Positions 13,435 to 25,448 of a DNA stretch of 64,000 nt are shown one piece after another. Below the pieces are notes generated by a model. The model did not search any database. It saw nothing but the letters and a program-made list of their open reading frames with translations, and was not told where the DNA came from. How positions within the stretch are numbered: position 1 is the stretch's first letter; each line of letters starts with the position of its first letter. The DNA lies in contig CM050657.1 of assembly GCA_027574665.1 (NCBI GenBank), forward strand, positions 23,724,700 through 23,788,699, written 5' to 3'. Both the position numbers and the translations under genes were made by a program. This stretch comes from Rhynochetos jubatus. Lineage: Eukaryota > Chordata > Aves > Eurypygiformes > Rhynochetidae.

Positions 13435-13483
13435 AGATTTTTTTTTTTTTAATCTTTTCTCTTTATTAAAAAAAAAAAAATCT
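13435..13483. repeat. perfect 19-bp inverted repeat of T13/A13 tracts
   Basis: AGA-T13-AAT at 13435-13453 is matched exactly by ATT-A13-TCT at 13465-13483 across an 11-base spacer. The strand can fold on itself. Confidence 0.9.
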
Positions 13484-13680
13484 GCATCTGATTGTGTGGT
13501 AGTTTCTGCCATTCTAGCAATAGTTAATGTGAGGGGTTTTCATCTGTTTGAGGTTTTTCACTTTCCTGCACATTGCTTTCTTGGTCCCTTACATGTTATG
13601 AGGTTTTTCTATGCAGGCTATTTACAAGAATGCACCTGTGCTAAAGTGAAGGCACCGTTTCAGCATTTCAAATAAATCAC

Positions 13681-13838
13681 AGGTTCACAGAGTGTCAGGG
13701 GTTGGAAGGGAGCTCTAGAGATCATCTAGTCCAACCCCCTGCCAGAGCAGGATCACCCAGAGCAGATCACACAGGAACAAGTCAAGGCGGCTTTGGAAAG
13801 TCTCCAGGGAAGGAGACTCCACCACCTCTCTGGATAAA
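13681..13838 (-). mobile_element. CR1 LINE 3' fragment
   Basis: A near copy of the first 150 bases of the element at 10085-10318 ('ttcacagagtgtcaggggtt', 'agatcatctagtccaacccc'), truncated about 155 bases in. Confidence 0.9.
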
Positions 13839-14836
13839 TCTCTAGCATTTGGTTTGTAGCAGAAATCTAGAAGGTTATCATTGTAAGCGGCATGATTACA
13901 CGCAAATGAAGCGCAGTTTTATTCCCAAAGCCACATATTCACTCCAACTTGTGTGCAAAGACACTCAGCTATGGCAGGCAGCCAGAACAAAGACAACCAT
14001 GTCGACTCAGGTAGACTGTTATACATCAGAAGAAAATAAGTATCTAGCCACTGTTAGGCTCAAGCACCACAGCCTTTCTGCACACAGAGGAGCGTGAATT
14101 CCCATTCTCACTGAAACAAGCCTGAGTGCTTTTGCCCCTTGGGAGCCAGCTGGGCTGGCAGCACGTCACGGCATCCCCACCTTGCTCTCCCTCTGCAGCA
14201 TCCAAGACCCACCAGTTATATTTTAAATACTAACCATACGCTGATAGCAAAGGCATATAACCTACACACAGGAAGAAACAAGCTACTGTTGATTGAACTT
14301 AACTCCATTATTGTCCTCTTCAGATGGCAAATTCTCTTCTAGGCAGAGACCCCTTCTGCACTGGAATAAACAAGGAAATTTGCTCAGTTTTCCTTTCCAA
14401 GGGAGAACAGAAAAGCCACGTTTATACACAGAGACATTTTTTTCAGCAGCATGAAACAAAGTGCTCTCTCCCAGAGGCTGGCTATCTTCCTAAAACAAAA
14501 AGCAGTTGGCCAGGACAGATTAAGATAGAGAGAAACAAAATAAAGTTCATGAAGTAAGTGTGCATGCGATCCACATATACAACATAATGATTGTTAATAA
14601 GTCAGTATGATATCGATGCACACACAAATACATACACATATTTTTTCATATATACACACATGGGGGGAGAGAGAGCACCACACAAACAAAAGTTCCACCT
14701 TGATGTCTCTTGTCCAACTCATAATTTACCCCAAGATGGCACTGTCGGGTAGCCTTTCCTCTACCAGCACCAGCAGCCACTCAAAACTATGACTGAGGTA
14801 AATGCAGGGATCCCTGTAAGCATATTCTTAAAATTC

Positions 14837-14838
14837 TT

Positions 14839-14870
<32 letters not shown>

Positions 14871-14873
14871 TTT
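14837..14873 (+). repeat. poly(T) tract
   Basis: Thirty-six T in 37 bases, interrupted once by C. Confidence 0.95.
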
Positions 14874-17800
14874 GGTCTCTCTGACTAGCTCTTCCTGGGC
14901 ACTTGCTATTTCTCAGTAGCCCTCACTGCATCCCCATGTTAAGTCACTCAGCGACTGAAGTTGGGATTTTGGTGCCCTGGGATCTGTCAGGACACTCTTA
15001 CGGCAGCAGCGAGGTTGACAGCAATTCTCACAGCCTCAGATCTAAGCGCCATCCCCCCAAGACAAGGGGACACCGGCTGGAGAGTCTGCACTCACTGACA
15101 AGTACACCCTGCCAGCACACTTGGTCTGGGATGGAGCAACTCATGCTATAGCCTGCAGAAACCTCAAGAAAACCCAAGCTAAGTAAACACGAGAGCCACA
15201 GGCACGCTAACTGCCACTGTCCAGGTGACACAATACCAGTACCAGAAACAATCCCAACTGACGTCTCAAATAGACTTGTCCCTGGGACAGCGTTCATTTT
15301 GGCCATACTGCGAGGGGTCAGAGCTGGTCCTGCTTCTCTGCAACCCTTTGAGGCATGCTTTGAGACATGCCTTATTGATGCACAGCTGAGTACACACTGG
15401 TCTGAAAACAATAAAAAGGTAGTGGCAACTCGGCAACACCTAAGCTGAAATAGGAAAGACCGAGGATGCAAAGATGACATTTATTAATAAACAGGGCACA
15501 TCTCAGATCTGGAAAATGTTACTTGTAGGCCAGTCTGTGGTTTTCATTTTACTCTAATCCACTGCAGTTATAGGCTTGAGTACGTATGGTTTCCTTTCCA
15601 GAAATGACAGTCCCTACACTAAGGAGAGATGGATGAGGAAAAGTTAAAGGAAATGGAAAAAAAGCATTTTCCAGGCAAGTCAGCTCTTTTTCAGTCCAAG
15701 TCATTCAACAGAAATGGGTCTTCCAGAAACTTGTAGCATTGAGAGTTGCATAAACCCTGCAGATGAGGCAGCTCCTACCCTTTTGTGCAGGGCAGTCTGC
15801 GGGAAGGTACAGGAATGACTGTGCAAGGCACAAGCGTGCAGTGCAGCTGCTGCTGCTTTCCTGCACCAGTGTCCCTCTGTGCCAGACTGTAGTGATGGCT
15901 GTTGACTTCCACCAGTCCAGATGGACGATGGTGATGGTCCAGTCAACAGAGCGTAGGTAATACTCAGTGTAATGCAAATGCAAGGGAAATAATTTTCATT
16001 ATGTGTTTAATTACCAAATGCAATGTAAAGGCCGAGAAGAAAATGTTTTCCTATGGAAAAAAAATTTCTAGTTACACCATTTATCAGTGTATTATGTTAT
16101 ATGGTATAGATAGGCGAGCATTACATGACCCTGATCTGATCACTGCCTGTGTCAGGAAAAAGAATAGTGAACAACAACCACACACTGTAATATGATCTTA
16201 CAGCCCACAGGAGCCTGAGTGCTCAGGGAGCCTGTTAAGGAGCCATGTGGCCTCCCTGCTCAGGTCCCAGGTTTGTTTGCTGCTAACCATTAGTTCCTTT
16301 TACTGGATGATTGAGAAATTAGCTGGTGGTTCCACCTGAAACCTCAGTTTTGCACATACCTACCACTCCTTTGGTAGTGTCACTGCTCAGTGAGCTCAGC
16401 ATCTTCTTTAACCAAAAGCTTTTCTCCGGTTTAAGAGATCAACACAGCAGCCTCACATTTTTCCCTTTGCAGGAGGGGGCTTCTCAAAAGATACAGTCTG
16501 TATACAGCCCATGGAAACACCTGTAAGAATGGCATGCATCTTGGTGGATGGCATTGATGTGGGCTGTGCTGCAGCAGCACCAGCTCAGCTATGCTGGGCA
16601 ACCATAAGCCCTCTCGACTGGCCAGCTGCCACAGGCGGGGTGTGCTGGGGAATCTCGCAGAGCAGACTGCAAAGCACATTCGTGCAGGAAGCCCCATGTC
16701 TATTCTTACACAGTTTCACTAAAGCTGAGCTCGCAGCTCAACTGGCTGCTCCTTCCTACAAATACTCAGGAAAAGTTATCACCTGTCAATACGCCCACGA
16801 CCACAATTGCTTTTGGCCACGCGCAAGCTGCTCTGTCCCTGCCTCAGAGGAGGGATGGACTGGCTGTGAAACACCATGTCTAACCAGCCTTTTCGGCTCT
16901 GGAAGACCAAATTGAACTCTGGTGAATTAGGTAATTTCAGCTCAGCTGTAAACTGTGGGTCTCTGAAGTTAGGGAGGAGATGCCACCCTGCACGCTTGGT
17001 GTCCAGATGGTGAATTTCTGACTCAGACACAGCTGAAGATATTCTGTACCTTAAAGTATTACTCCCACAGTTCTGCTCACTCAACCATAGTAGAGTGAGA
17101 CTGGCTGCTCACCAGACTGGCAGTTCCTTTCTTCTCACACACCAACCTAAGAAACCTTTGTAAAGTTTCTCAAACACTGTCAGAAACAAATCTACACTCA
17201 TAGCTGGCCAACTCCAAGAACAACTGCATTTTCTGCTCTGTCCTGGCCTGCCTTTAAAGGTCTCTGACTCGTCTTGGAGATGCTGAGTGTGGCTGTACCC
17301 TATAAAATAGAGCAGTTGTCCAGTTTCCTGACTTCCAGTTTTGCAGGCTTCTGCACTTGCTCCCAAATAGTGGCTACATGGGAAAAACGCAACCCCCTAG
17401 CCATCCAAAGCTCCCAGCTGTGCAATTAAGATCGCTCACTGTAAGCCAGGCTTTGATGGCTTATGAGGATGAGAAAAAGAGTACCGAGAAACCCAAAGAG
17501 CACTAGCGTGAAGCGAAGGGCCTCCAGATAAAGAAAACACTGTATTCCAACCCAAGTACAAATAACATTTTCTGAGTCATAAGTGAAAATGGAGTTTGTT
17601 TTGAGTTTACCTGTTCTTTAGACAGAAAGAACATCAAGGTACATCTTCAGGTAGTGACAGTGTCATGAGCTCTTTGTGTAGATCTCCATTCCAGAAGCAT
17701 GCTGCTTCTCAGCTGGACCTAGATGAAGTCGCCAGCATTTCCCCTCTTAAAAGGAGGTGGGCAATTCCTTTTGTGGTAGCAAGCTGTGGTAGCCTGCTCA

Positions 17801-18150
17801 GAACAAGACAACTTGTTCTGAGTAAAGCCAAAGTTTTTGAAACTTTTAAACATGCACAAAAATATCAGAAACCAGCCACAGCGCAACGCAGAAAGGAACT
17901 TAGACTCAGGTATAGGCTGATAAGTCTTCTATTTCCCTGCTACATCCAGCACTCTTCACAAGGCCAAAGACAGACAGTTTCTCACTCACCTCCTAGCTCT
18001 CTACTGGGCAATGTCTTTTCCTAACTCTTTTTGCTCTGGATGATTAAGTCTTGCTATCTGAGATGATATTTTATAGCTGTCTGGGAGAACAAGAAGTCAC
18101 ACATGCCTTTGGAGTGTCACAGAAACACACTAGACCCCACCTTTGAATTT

Positions 18151-18180
18151 GGATTCATTTGCATTTGAGCAAATGAATCC
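18151..18180. repeat. perfect 12-bp inverted repeat containing an octamer motif
   Basis: GGATTCATTTGC, a 6-base loop, then GCAAATGAATCC. The left arm with the loop holds ATTTGCAT (18157-18164), the POU/Oct octamer. Confidence 0.9.
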
Positions 18181-18506
18181 GAGACCCAACTTCTATTCTA
18201 GACGTTAAGTACAAGCAAACATCTATTTCAGACATTTGTGAAAGCTGAACTGCAAAGCTGCTTTGACATATTTTCCACTAAAAAAGAAGAGCAGAATTCA
18301 TGATGCTGTAATGCAAATAGATGTGGTTTTGCACCGTATGAACGTTTCCTCTGAAACAGATTTCTATTCCTTGAAAATGACAAGTGCTGCCGGCTGTTGC
18401 CTGACTTAGCAAGAGAAGTACTTATGGCACCTAGAGGATAAAAGATGGAAAAAACTCACCAACCTCTACCACAAAAAACCCCAAAACAAAATCAACTCTT
18501 CCTTAC

Positions 18507-18579
18507 CATCACAGTTATAAATTTTTTGATCATACTCTTCCTTGTACTTACTCAGAGTTTGTTTTAGGCTCTTCCAACA
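18507..18579 (-). CDS. coiled-coil-like exon of unidentified minus-strand gene
   Basis: The peptide is 'CWKSLKQTLSKYKEEYDQKI' followed by YNCD, a charged helical pattern. The donor is good (GATG then GTAAGG). The acceptor is ambiguous: the best pyrimidine tract ends at an AG 11 bases upstream, where all frames meet stops, so I use the next AG (aatag). A second donor-like GTAAGT lies inside the segment. The end phase fits 6436-6518. Confidence 0.42.
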
Positions 18580-19990
18580 CTATTCATTTGCTAGATGGAA
18601 AGCAATACTGGGAAAGGATAAGGTTGATAAGGTTGTCTCTACAATGTACAACCAACACGTTTTAATGTTTAATTAAAAAAATATAAACTGAAACAAAGCC
18701 CTTCTCCCTCCTGTTGAAAACCTCAGAGCCGTGCAGTCACCTGGGTCCCTGGAATTCAGCATGTAGCAAGCAGCAGTGCTGGGTGATAAAGGCACTGGGA
18801 GCACAAAGGACTCACAGAAATAATTCCTGCTGAGCATATTCATGTACAGCAGCTGGTGGGAGAAATGCCGAACACAGTCAGCAAAGACAGGGGCAACCAA
18901 GCTCTGATTTCTCAGCCAATAATCTATCTGCAGGTGTGGGAGTGAGTCATTCCTAACTTGCCCTCATTAAATATGCTCTAGATAAAGTTGTCCTAATTTA
19001 AACCATAAAAGTTCAACGTGCAAAAGAACGACATACATGCACACCAACAAATTACATGCTCACCTACAAAAGATGAACCCACATGCCTCACAAGCAAATC
19101 GCCAACTTAGCAAACATGTGGTTGATGTGTGCAGAAGTGCTGATTTTGTTTTAGCTCTGCTTGCACCAAGAGATACTAAGTGGGAAGTTCATAGAGCCAC
19201 ACAGAACGAACCTAGCGATGGGAGTGTAGGCAACAGACAGTATTAAAACTCACTTTTAAGCGAAGTCTGAAATATGCCTGTGGGGCGAGGATTCAAGAAG
19301 CAACCCCATTTCAGCTGAACGTGACACAGAACAATACATTTGCATGACACAACTGTACGGTATTTGTTTTCTGATAATATTTAGTTACATTCTTAGATTT
19401 CTTTTTGTGACTTCAGATTCATTACAGTCCATTGCTGAGACTTGTAGCTAGCCCACAGCTCTGAGAAGACAGAAGTTGAAAAGCCCTTGAAACCTCCCAA
19501 TTCCATAGCGTGTTTCCCAAATCATATGAATCATGTAGCCTTCATTTCCTCTGCCACGTGATTTCCTTACGAGGTTTACCCAGACTTTGTTTGTGTTCTG
19601 CTTTTTTTTTTTCTTCTTCAAACCTCATTTTTAAATGAGACAGGATGAAAAAAAAAAAAAAAGCATTAAGAAATGGCCATTTTTTTCTTCTCCAAGTCCT
19701 GTGCTACAATGACTGCTGCTACTTTTTCTGCAGGAAGCACAGAATTTCCCCAGAAAGAACAAATTGCCTCCAAAGCCAGGTGGCAATTCGAAAAACATAA
19801 CAGAGGTTTGGGGGTTTTTTTCTGTATTTACTGCCGCAGGAAAGGGTTGCTGTGTGTAAGGTAACAGGACAGTCCACAGGTCAGGAGAGCGTTTCTTCGC
19901 ACTAGCAAGCGAGTTTCATGCTTCGGCCAGAGCGGTTCCAGAGAAAGACTGTTTGCCCTCTTCCGTATGAAGTGTCCATATGATACATAC

Positions 19991-20122
19991 AGATGGGCCC
20001 CTACTTGGGTCTTTATTCTTCCGTCAGTTCTGTTGCTTGGAGATGAAATTATTATGTATGAGAACGTCACATTGTCATCAAATTCCAAGTAACTTTTTTT
20101 TTTTCCCCAGTAAATTGTGTCA
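19991..20122 (-). CDS. possible exon of unidentified minus-strand gene
   Basis: An open stretch of 43 codons with balanced composition, reading 'DTIYWGKKKSYLEFDDNVTF' and then a sequon-bearing 'SPSNRTDGRIKTQVGAH'. The acceptor is gttcatggttacacag and the donor is CATCT then GTATGT. The frame stays open about 120 bases past the donor. The phase does not connect cleanly to 18507-18579, so either an exon is missing or one of the two is wrong. Confidence 0.38.
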
Positions 20123-20955
20123 CTGTGTAACCATGAACATCTGTTTGATGCCAGTCCCAACCAAGCCACAGCTGGCCAGGACCCAAGGAGACCAGCAGCT
20201 TTGGGTCCTTTGCTATGTGCCACCCTTGCCTGCTCTCTCCTGAAGACAGCAGTGGGTGAATGCCCCTGTATTCCTGCTGCTCACTCTTTGCAAGCACAAT
20301 TACTTTTCCAAAAGGTATACATCACATGACACCTCCCAGAACAGAGGCAGAACTGCAGAATCCATCAGGAAAGCACTACTGATGGAAAAGCCTTGAAAGC
20401 TTATTTCAAGAAAAGCGTGTCTTGGCTACTACTACCTCACTCACATATAAGGCACTAGTTTAGTGCTTCATATACCTCACTCCTCTTGCCAATAAGCCTT
20501 TGTCTGCCAACTTGCAGTTGTGAATCAAACACCTGAACTAGTTAAAACTGGCACATGCCCTTTAAATAGTTTAACAGCTGCATGCATGTAAGTAGCTATA
20601 CCTTTCAGAAGCTTCTGAGTGCTAAAGTACTGATGTCCAGTATGCAAATTGAGCAGAAACTGGGGGAGGAAAGCCCTATTACTATGACAGCCTTTCCTAC
20701 AACTTTCAATTTCCCCATCTCCCCTCCAGCTCAAGGAATAATTGGAAATTTAGAGGTAACCACCACAAGCCCCTAGAAGTTCTCAGCTGCTTCACAGCAG
20801 CTGAAGTCCAGTCCAAAACCAACCCTGGCTTCAGAGACAAGCTTCTCCCTGTCCTACATTGACTACTGGCTGAAAACAGCTGAGGATTCAGGTCTTTACA
20901 ATCTTTCACCTTCACTTGTCTATATAAAGAAACACCAAGCATGTTTTGAAATAGG

Positions 20956-21000
20956 AAAAAAAAAAAAAAAAAAAAAAAAAAAAGAAGAAGAAAAGAAAAG
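20956..21000 (+). repeat. poly(A) tract with A-rich (GAA/GAAAA) tail
   Basis: Twenty-eight consecutive A followed by GAAGAAGAAAAGAAAAG. It could be the tail of an old retroposed sequence, but no recognisable body precedes it. Confidence 0.9.
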
Positions 21001-21433
21001 AAGGATGTGGTTATGCCACTCTTTTAGTAAGAGTACTGAGGGGGTATGGTCTGTAAGCAAATGCTCTCAGGCTGCATAGAACAACCTGGACTGAAGCAAT
21101 GCTGCTGATCCGCTTGCTGGGGTTCAGGTAAAGCAATTCCTATCTTAACTAGTAGCTTATTTTTTTCAATAATTTAATAGCAGCATTGATGGTAGAGCAC
21201 TATTTTAAAGCTAGCTGGGTGCTGATTTGTTATAAAGATCAAACAGTAAGATCAAGCATGTAGTGTTGCTTAGCTTAGAGCAGAAAGAAACATTTCTGCT
21301 TTAGTGATAAGCATAAATATATTCTATTGCAATCAAACTACATAGAACAAAATGATAAGAAATTATCCAGCTACGGATGCAATATATGGCAGATGCGGGA
21401 CTTACAGCTCTTCATTGCACTAAGCCAACTTAC

Positions 21434-21486
21434 TCTTCTCCTGTGCATCCACAAGAGAATAACTTATATCTAACATGAATAATGTT
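21434..21486 (-). CDS. candidate exon of unidentified minus-strand gene
   Basis: The acceptor is very good (tttatatctattttctag) and the donor is AGA then GTAAGT. Two frames are open. The one that fits the exon at 23329-23395 reads 'TLFMLDISYSLVDAQEK'; the other reads 'NIIHVRYKLFSCGCTGE'. Splice signals are strong, but the frame is uncertain. Confidence 0.45.
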
Positions 21487-22129
21487 CTAGAAAATAGATA
21501 TAAACAAAGTCTCCTTCATATCAGTGACATTATTAGGTTTGCATTGCTTAGCAGGGTGATTATGGTAAATGATGTAAAAGTCCTGGCTGAAACAGTGACC
21601 TGAATTTTCCTCATTTCTCTTTTGTAGTCTAGCTAGATAAGAATGATTGGTTTGCTGTGTGCTGTCATCTGATTATCATTCCCTTACTATTAAAGCTACA
21701 CCTACACTTACAGTAAGTTATAGATTTTATCATGAGAATGATCCTGCTAATGAAGCTTTCATGGATAACAATATCCTTCATCTGTCATTCCCAAACTGCG
21801 CTCATATACAGACTTGTGTGAATCCCAACCAGAGCCAGATGAACCCAGATCTGAGCTACACAGAGAAAACCATTCATGCATCCTGCGATGCTGCAAACAA
21901 CCTCGTGAAGCTAATACTGTAAAACCTTGCTGTTCCATTACCCAGTAGCTACCTAGTGCTGGTAGCTTAACCACAAGATCCTGCTATCTATAAACACAAT
22001 TAACATTTCACTAGCCCATAGGAAGTGGAAAATCCTCACCCAGTAGGAGAAATCAAGGACAAATGGAGCAGTGATGACACAGGGTCTGGACCACATAAGA
22101 TGCACTCCCTCGAGTAGTGTTTGTTACAG

Positions 22130-22910
22130 GTTCTTACATTATTTTTGGCTTCTAGAAGTTGTCTGAAACAATCCTAGAGCTGCAGGCAATTCCTTCAGGA
22201 AACTCGTGGAGGAAGAAGGAATTTTCTTTAGAAGACTGGAAAAAAACAAACGTGGTACCTGTCACTTAAGAAGCTGGAAAAGGAGGCGTTGGGAAATGGT
22301 AGACCACTAAGCCTGGCTTCAGTATTTGGAAAAATATTGGAATCACCCACTGAAAAACCTGTCTGCAAGCACCCAGAAGACAACACAGCGGTAAGTAATC
22401 TGCACAGATTCAACTGAGAATGTCTAGAACAGAAGTAATTTGACTTTCTTCTATGACACATTGACAGCACTGGGGGACGGGGTGTAGGAGGGCGAAATGG
22501 GCTTTGAACACTATCTCTAAAGAAATTCTCATAAGCAAACAAAGGAAACATGATCTCTACGGAACTTCTATATGATTAGTGAGTACCCACTGAGATACTA
22601 ATCAATGTCTGCCATACAGGAAATTTATATTTGGTACAGTTCAGTATTTTTCAGATTAAGTATCATCTGTACTTTTATTAATAATTTGGACAATGCAGTA
22701 AAGATGATGCTTATGAAATGACTGCAAGGTTATTTGTCAGTGAAAATGAAACTTCAAATAATTTTGAGAAAACATATTAGTGTCAACTGTTTGCAAACAA
22801 TTCCCTTGGACTACTCAAGATGAGAAATTTACATTTAAGGGGAGCAAAATGATTAAAAATATCACGTTTTTGAGAATTAGGCACTTCATTAGAGTACTTG
22901 AAATTACCAG
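22130..22910 (+). mobile_element. ancient CR1/L3-like LINE reverse-transcriptase fragment
   Basis: A degenerate LINE matching remembered sauropsid CR1/L3-type RT sequence in order: 'gaagactggaaaaaaacaaa', 'tatttggaaaaatattggaa', 'attctcataagcaaac' and 'ttattaataatttggacaat' (the INNLDN-type block). Stops and indels occur throughout. It is much older than the other CR1 copies. Confidence 0.75.
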
Positions 22911-23328
22911 TTTAAAGTCTGGCTAACTTTTTCTTGAAATTAACCATTTTTAGGAGTACTGCTGTACATAATTTGGTGCTAATGAATTCTAAAAAAAAAA
23001 GCAGTGAGATAGAAACTCGATAAAAGCAGAATCAAAACTCCTACATTTAAGAGATATCACAAGCAATTTTCTGATATATTTATGTAGCGCACTCCAAGTG
23101 CTGGATTAACAGCTGTTTTTACTCCTCCAAAATGTTTCACATCGTCGGGTTTTTCGCTAGCTAAATGGATGCTCTTGGTCACAGGACACCCATGCTCCCA
23201 CAACAGCACAACTCTCCTATTTCCTTTGACCTGTCCTGCCCTGCCCTAGGGCGACAGCATGTCTGCCTACAATGATCCCTTGTACATACGGCACCAATGC
23301 ATCTCCACCTTTAGCGGAGTTACCTCAC

Positions 23329-23395
23329 CTCTCTTCTACCACAATCACATGATTTTCTGAGCAGTTGCCGCACATCGCTGGCTCAAAGGGATTGA
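23329..23395 (-). CDS. candidate exon of unidentified minus-strand gene
   Basis: The peptide is 'NPFEPAMCGNCSENHVIVVE', then Glu and a split Arg codon, with donor AGAG then GTGAGG. The acceptor is either cagtctgagattgag (used here) or gccag 18 bases later, both in the same frame. The start phase fits 29295-29354 and the end phase fits 21434-21486. Confidence 0.45.
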
Positions 23396-25448
23396 CTCAA
23401 TCTCAGACTGACTAACAAACCAAGGTTTTCTTTTTGTGCTAATTTCTGACAGATAAATCCCCTGATACCAATCAGATTTCCTTTTGCTATTTCCTAAGTT
23501 CACAGAGCTGCCAGAGTCCCACTCATGTGGCTCACCCGGTTCTTGTGAAGTGGCAGTCGGATCCGGTCCCTGACCAACAGCAGGTCACACTGGCTCCTAC
23601 AATGGAGTAACTGGGGGAACCACTGCCCAGGAGTAGTCTCAGTGAATTTGTGCATCCCCCTAGTAACCTGCATCCAGCCTGTTGGCAGTTCTCATCAACC
23701 TTTGCAACCATTTCCTCACCGACTCAACAGCTCTTGTTCTAACCCCTGGTTTTTCTAGTGATGTTTAGCTACTTCTAATACACTTCACCGGAATGCAAGT
23801 GACTTTGATCTTCAGCCTTTCCCTTATCTGAAAAAGCAGACAATTCATCAAAGATGATAATGGTCTGGCAAGATCTGTCAAAGTCTTATTTAATAGTTTT
23901 CCTCAAAATTCTCTATAAAGATTAAACAGTCACAGAATTGCTTTAATCACATTTGACACTCTTTCCTTCAACAGATAGACCAGATCGATCCTTTTCCAGA
24001 TACACTAGTAACATACATACTTCATAACAATTATGGACCTTCAGCTTTATGTGCCTCTTCTTTCTGCAGTCTGAGCTGGAAATAAACTGTTTTTCCTAAT
24101 ACGAGCTTGTTAAGCTCTGAGTGCAGTCTGTATTCAGATACAGTGATTCGCATTATCATGCACTGATTCCTGTCAGTCATCCCACCCCTGACCTCCAGCA
24201 CAGTATCAGCATCCCTGTGAGAAGTAGAGGTATAAGATTTGGCAAAACCCAAGGCCATTTCCTCAGTCAGCAGATCTACTTGTTCTCTGTTTCTCTCTCT
24301 TGTTTTTATATTTTATTTTAGCCATGTAAACAAAAAAAATCCTTCACTAATTGGTTTTTGGTTGTTTTTTTTTTTTTTTTAGCAAAGCCCAGCTCTATTT
24401 GGTAGTGCTTGTGACTTGTCATTTTTTGTCCTCCAAAGCAGAGATTCCCCTCTTGGCCAAGTTTTTCTTAAAACCTCTTCACTGACTCCTAAAATATCTT
24501 TTGAGCTACTTGGTTGGCTGAGCTAGAGTGGAAACTTTAACTACCAATTTATTTTCCTTCATTAGGATTTTTTGTGATTTTGATTTAAAGAGGTTCTCAA
24601 GAAACACTTTCAAGGCATACTTTGTTAAAGCATATGTACATTTTTAAACACAGTGATAACACTTATTCCACACAAATTATACCTTTTTAAAGCACTGTAT
24701 TATTAAGATGTCATGCCTTGAATTTTCTAATCTTTGCCAGATTATCTAAGATAATCAGTTAAAATTTCAAGTACTTGCGAAGCCAAAATTTAACCAATGC
24801 TGAAAGTTAAACACAAGCTAGAAAATGTGCTTACTCAATTTGCTCCTAGATAAAAGATAAGTCTTCTTCAGCTGACCTTCTAAAAAACTGCATCGGATAC
24901 AAGCACTGTCTGAAATTCAAATATTCGTATAAACGCAGGTGTAGTAAAAGCACATCAACGAAAGCTACAGACTCATAGGGAATCATGGATATAAGAGTAA
25001 AACCACAGCTCTCAGTTTGACCTGCCTTAATAGGAAAAATAATTTCATGAATTTCTGTGTAGCAAAGGAACAGAACGTGTTATGAAACATGTACAAGTTA
25101 CGAGAGGTAGACAGTACGCTTTAGAGTTTTTGAAAACGTATGTTTGAATGAGTCAGCCTCTTCAGTGTCTGAATGGGATTATCTTAGAAGGTGTGATAGT
25201 CAGTGGATGCTGACTACCTGCCATTGAGAACCAGGCTCCTTTATCAAGCCATTCAAATTGAAAATAGAAAGCTCTGTGCTTGAAATGAGGAATCACTTTC
25301 AATAATAGCCGAAGACTGATCAAGTGTATAGCTCAAATCCAAAAAAGCCCAGAGTTGTGTTTGAAAGTATCTTGCTCTGATATATCAAGGCATTAACTGG
25401 GAGCCTTACACATTTCAAAACTGTTCTCTCTGTTGTTTTAGGGGAGAA

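Larger units (their letters stand above)
13839..18506. other. non-coding stretch with one ambiguous exon-like signal
   Basis: Contains the poly(T) and the octamer palindrome. Around 16360-16430 (minus) and 16473-16522 (plus) there are opposing splice-like signals that I could not place in either gene. Otherwise nothing recognised. Confidence 0.45.

Noticed and set aside
16360-16425. Minus-strand exon-like segment ending 'KKMLSSLSSDTTKGV' with donor GTAGGT/GTATGT
   Set aside because: It would break the phase-consistent join between 18507-18579 and 6436-6518, and its acceptor is poor. It could be an alternative exon.
16473-16522. Plus-strand exon with an excellent acceptor (catttttccctttgcag) and GTAAGA donor
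   Set aside because: Could be a leader exon of the GPR55-like gene, but no first exon or promoter was found to pair with it. Kept out for lack of support.
17989-18030. Strong minus-strand donor GAG then GTGAGT near 17985
   Set aside because: Upstream frames close within a dozen codons and no acceptor was found.
19058-19130. Minus-strand segment ending 'SWRFACEACGFIFC' before GTGAGC
   Set aside because: No convincing acceptor, and its phase does not fit the neighbouring candidates.
21060-21127. Possible GPR55-like leader exon ending at CAG then GTAAAG
   Set aside because: The donor is fair, but no acceptor or promoter defines the other end.
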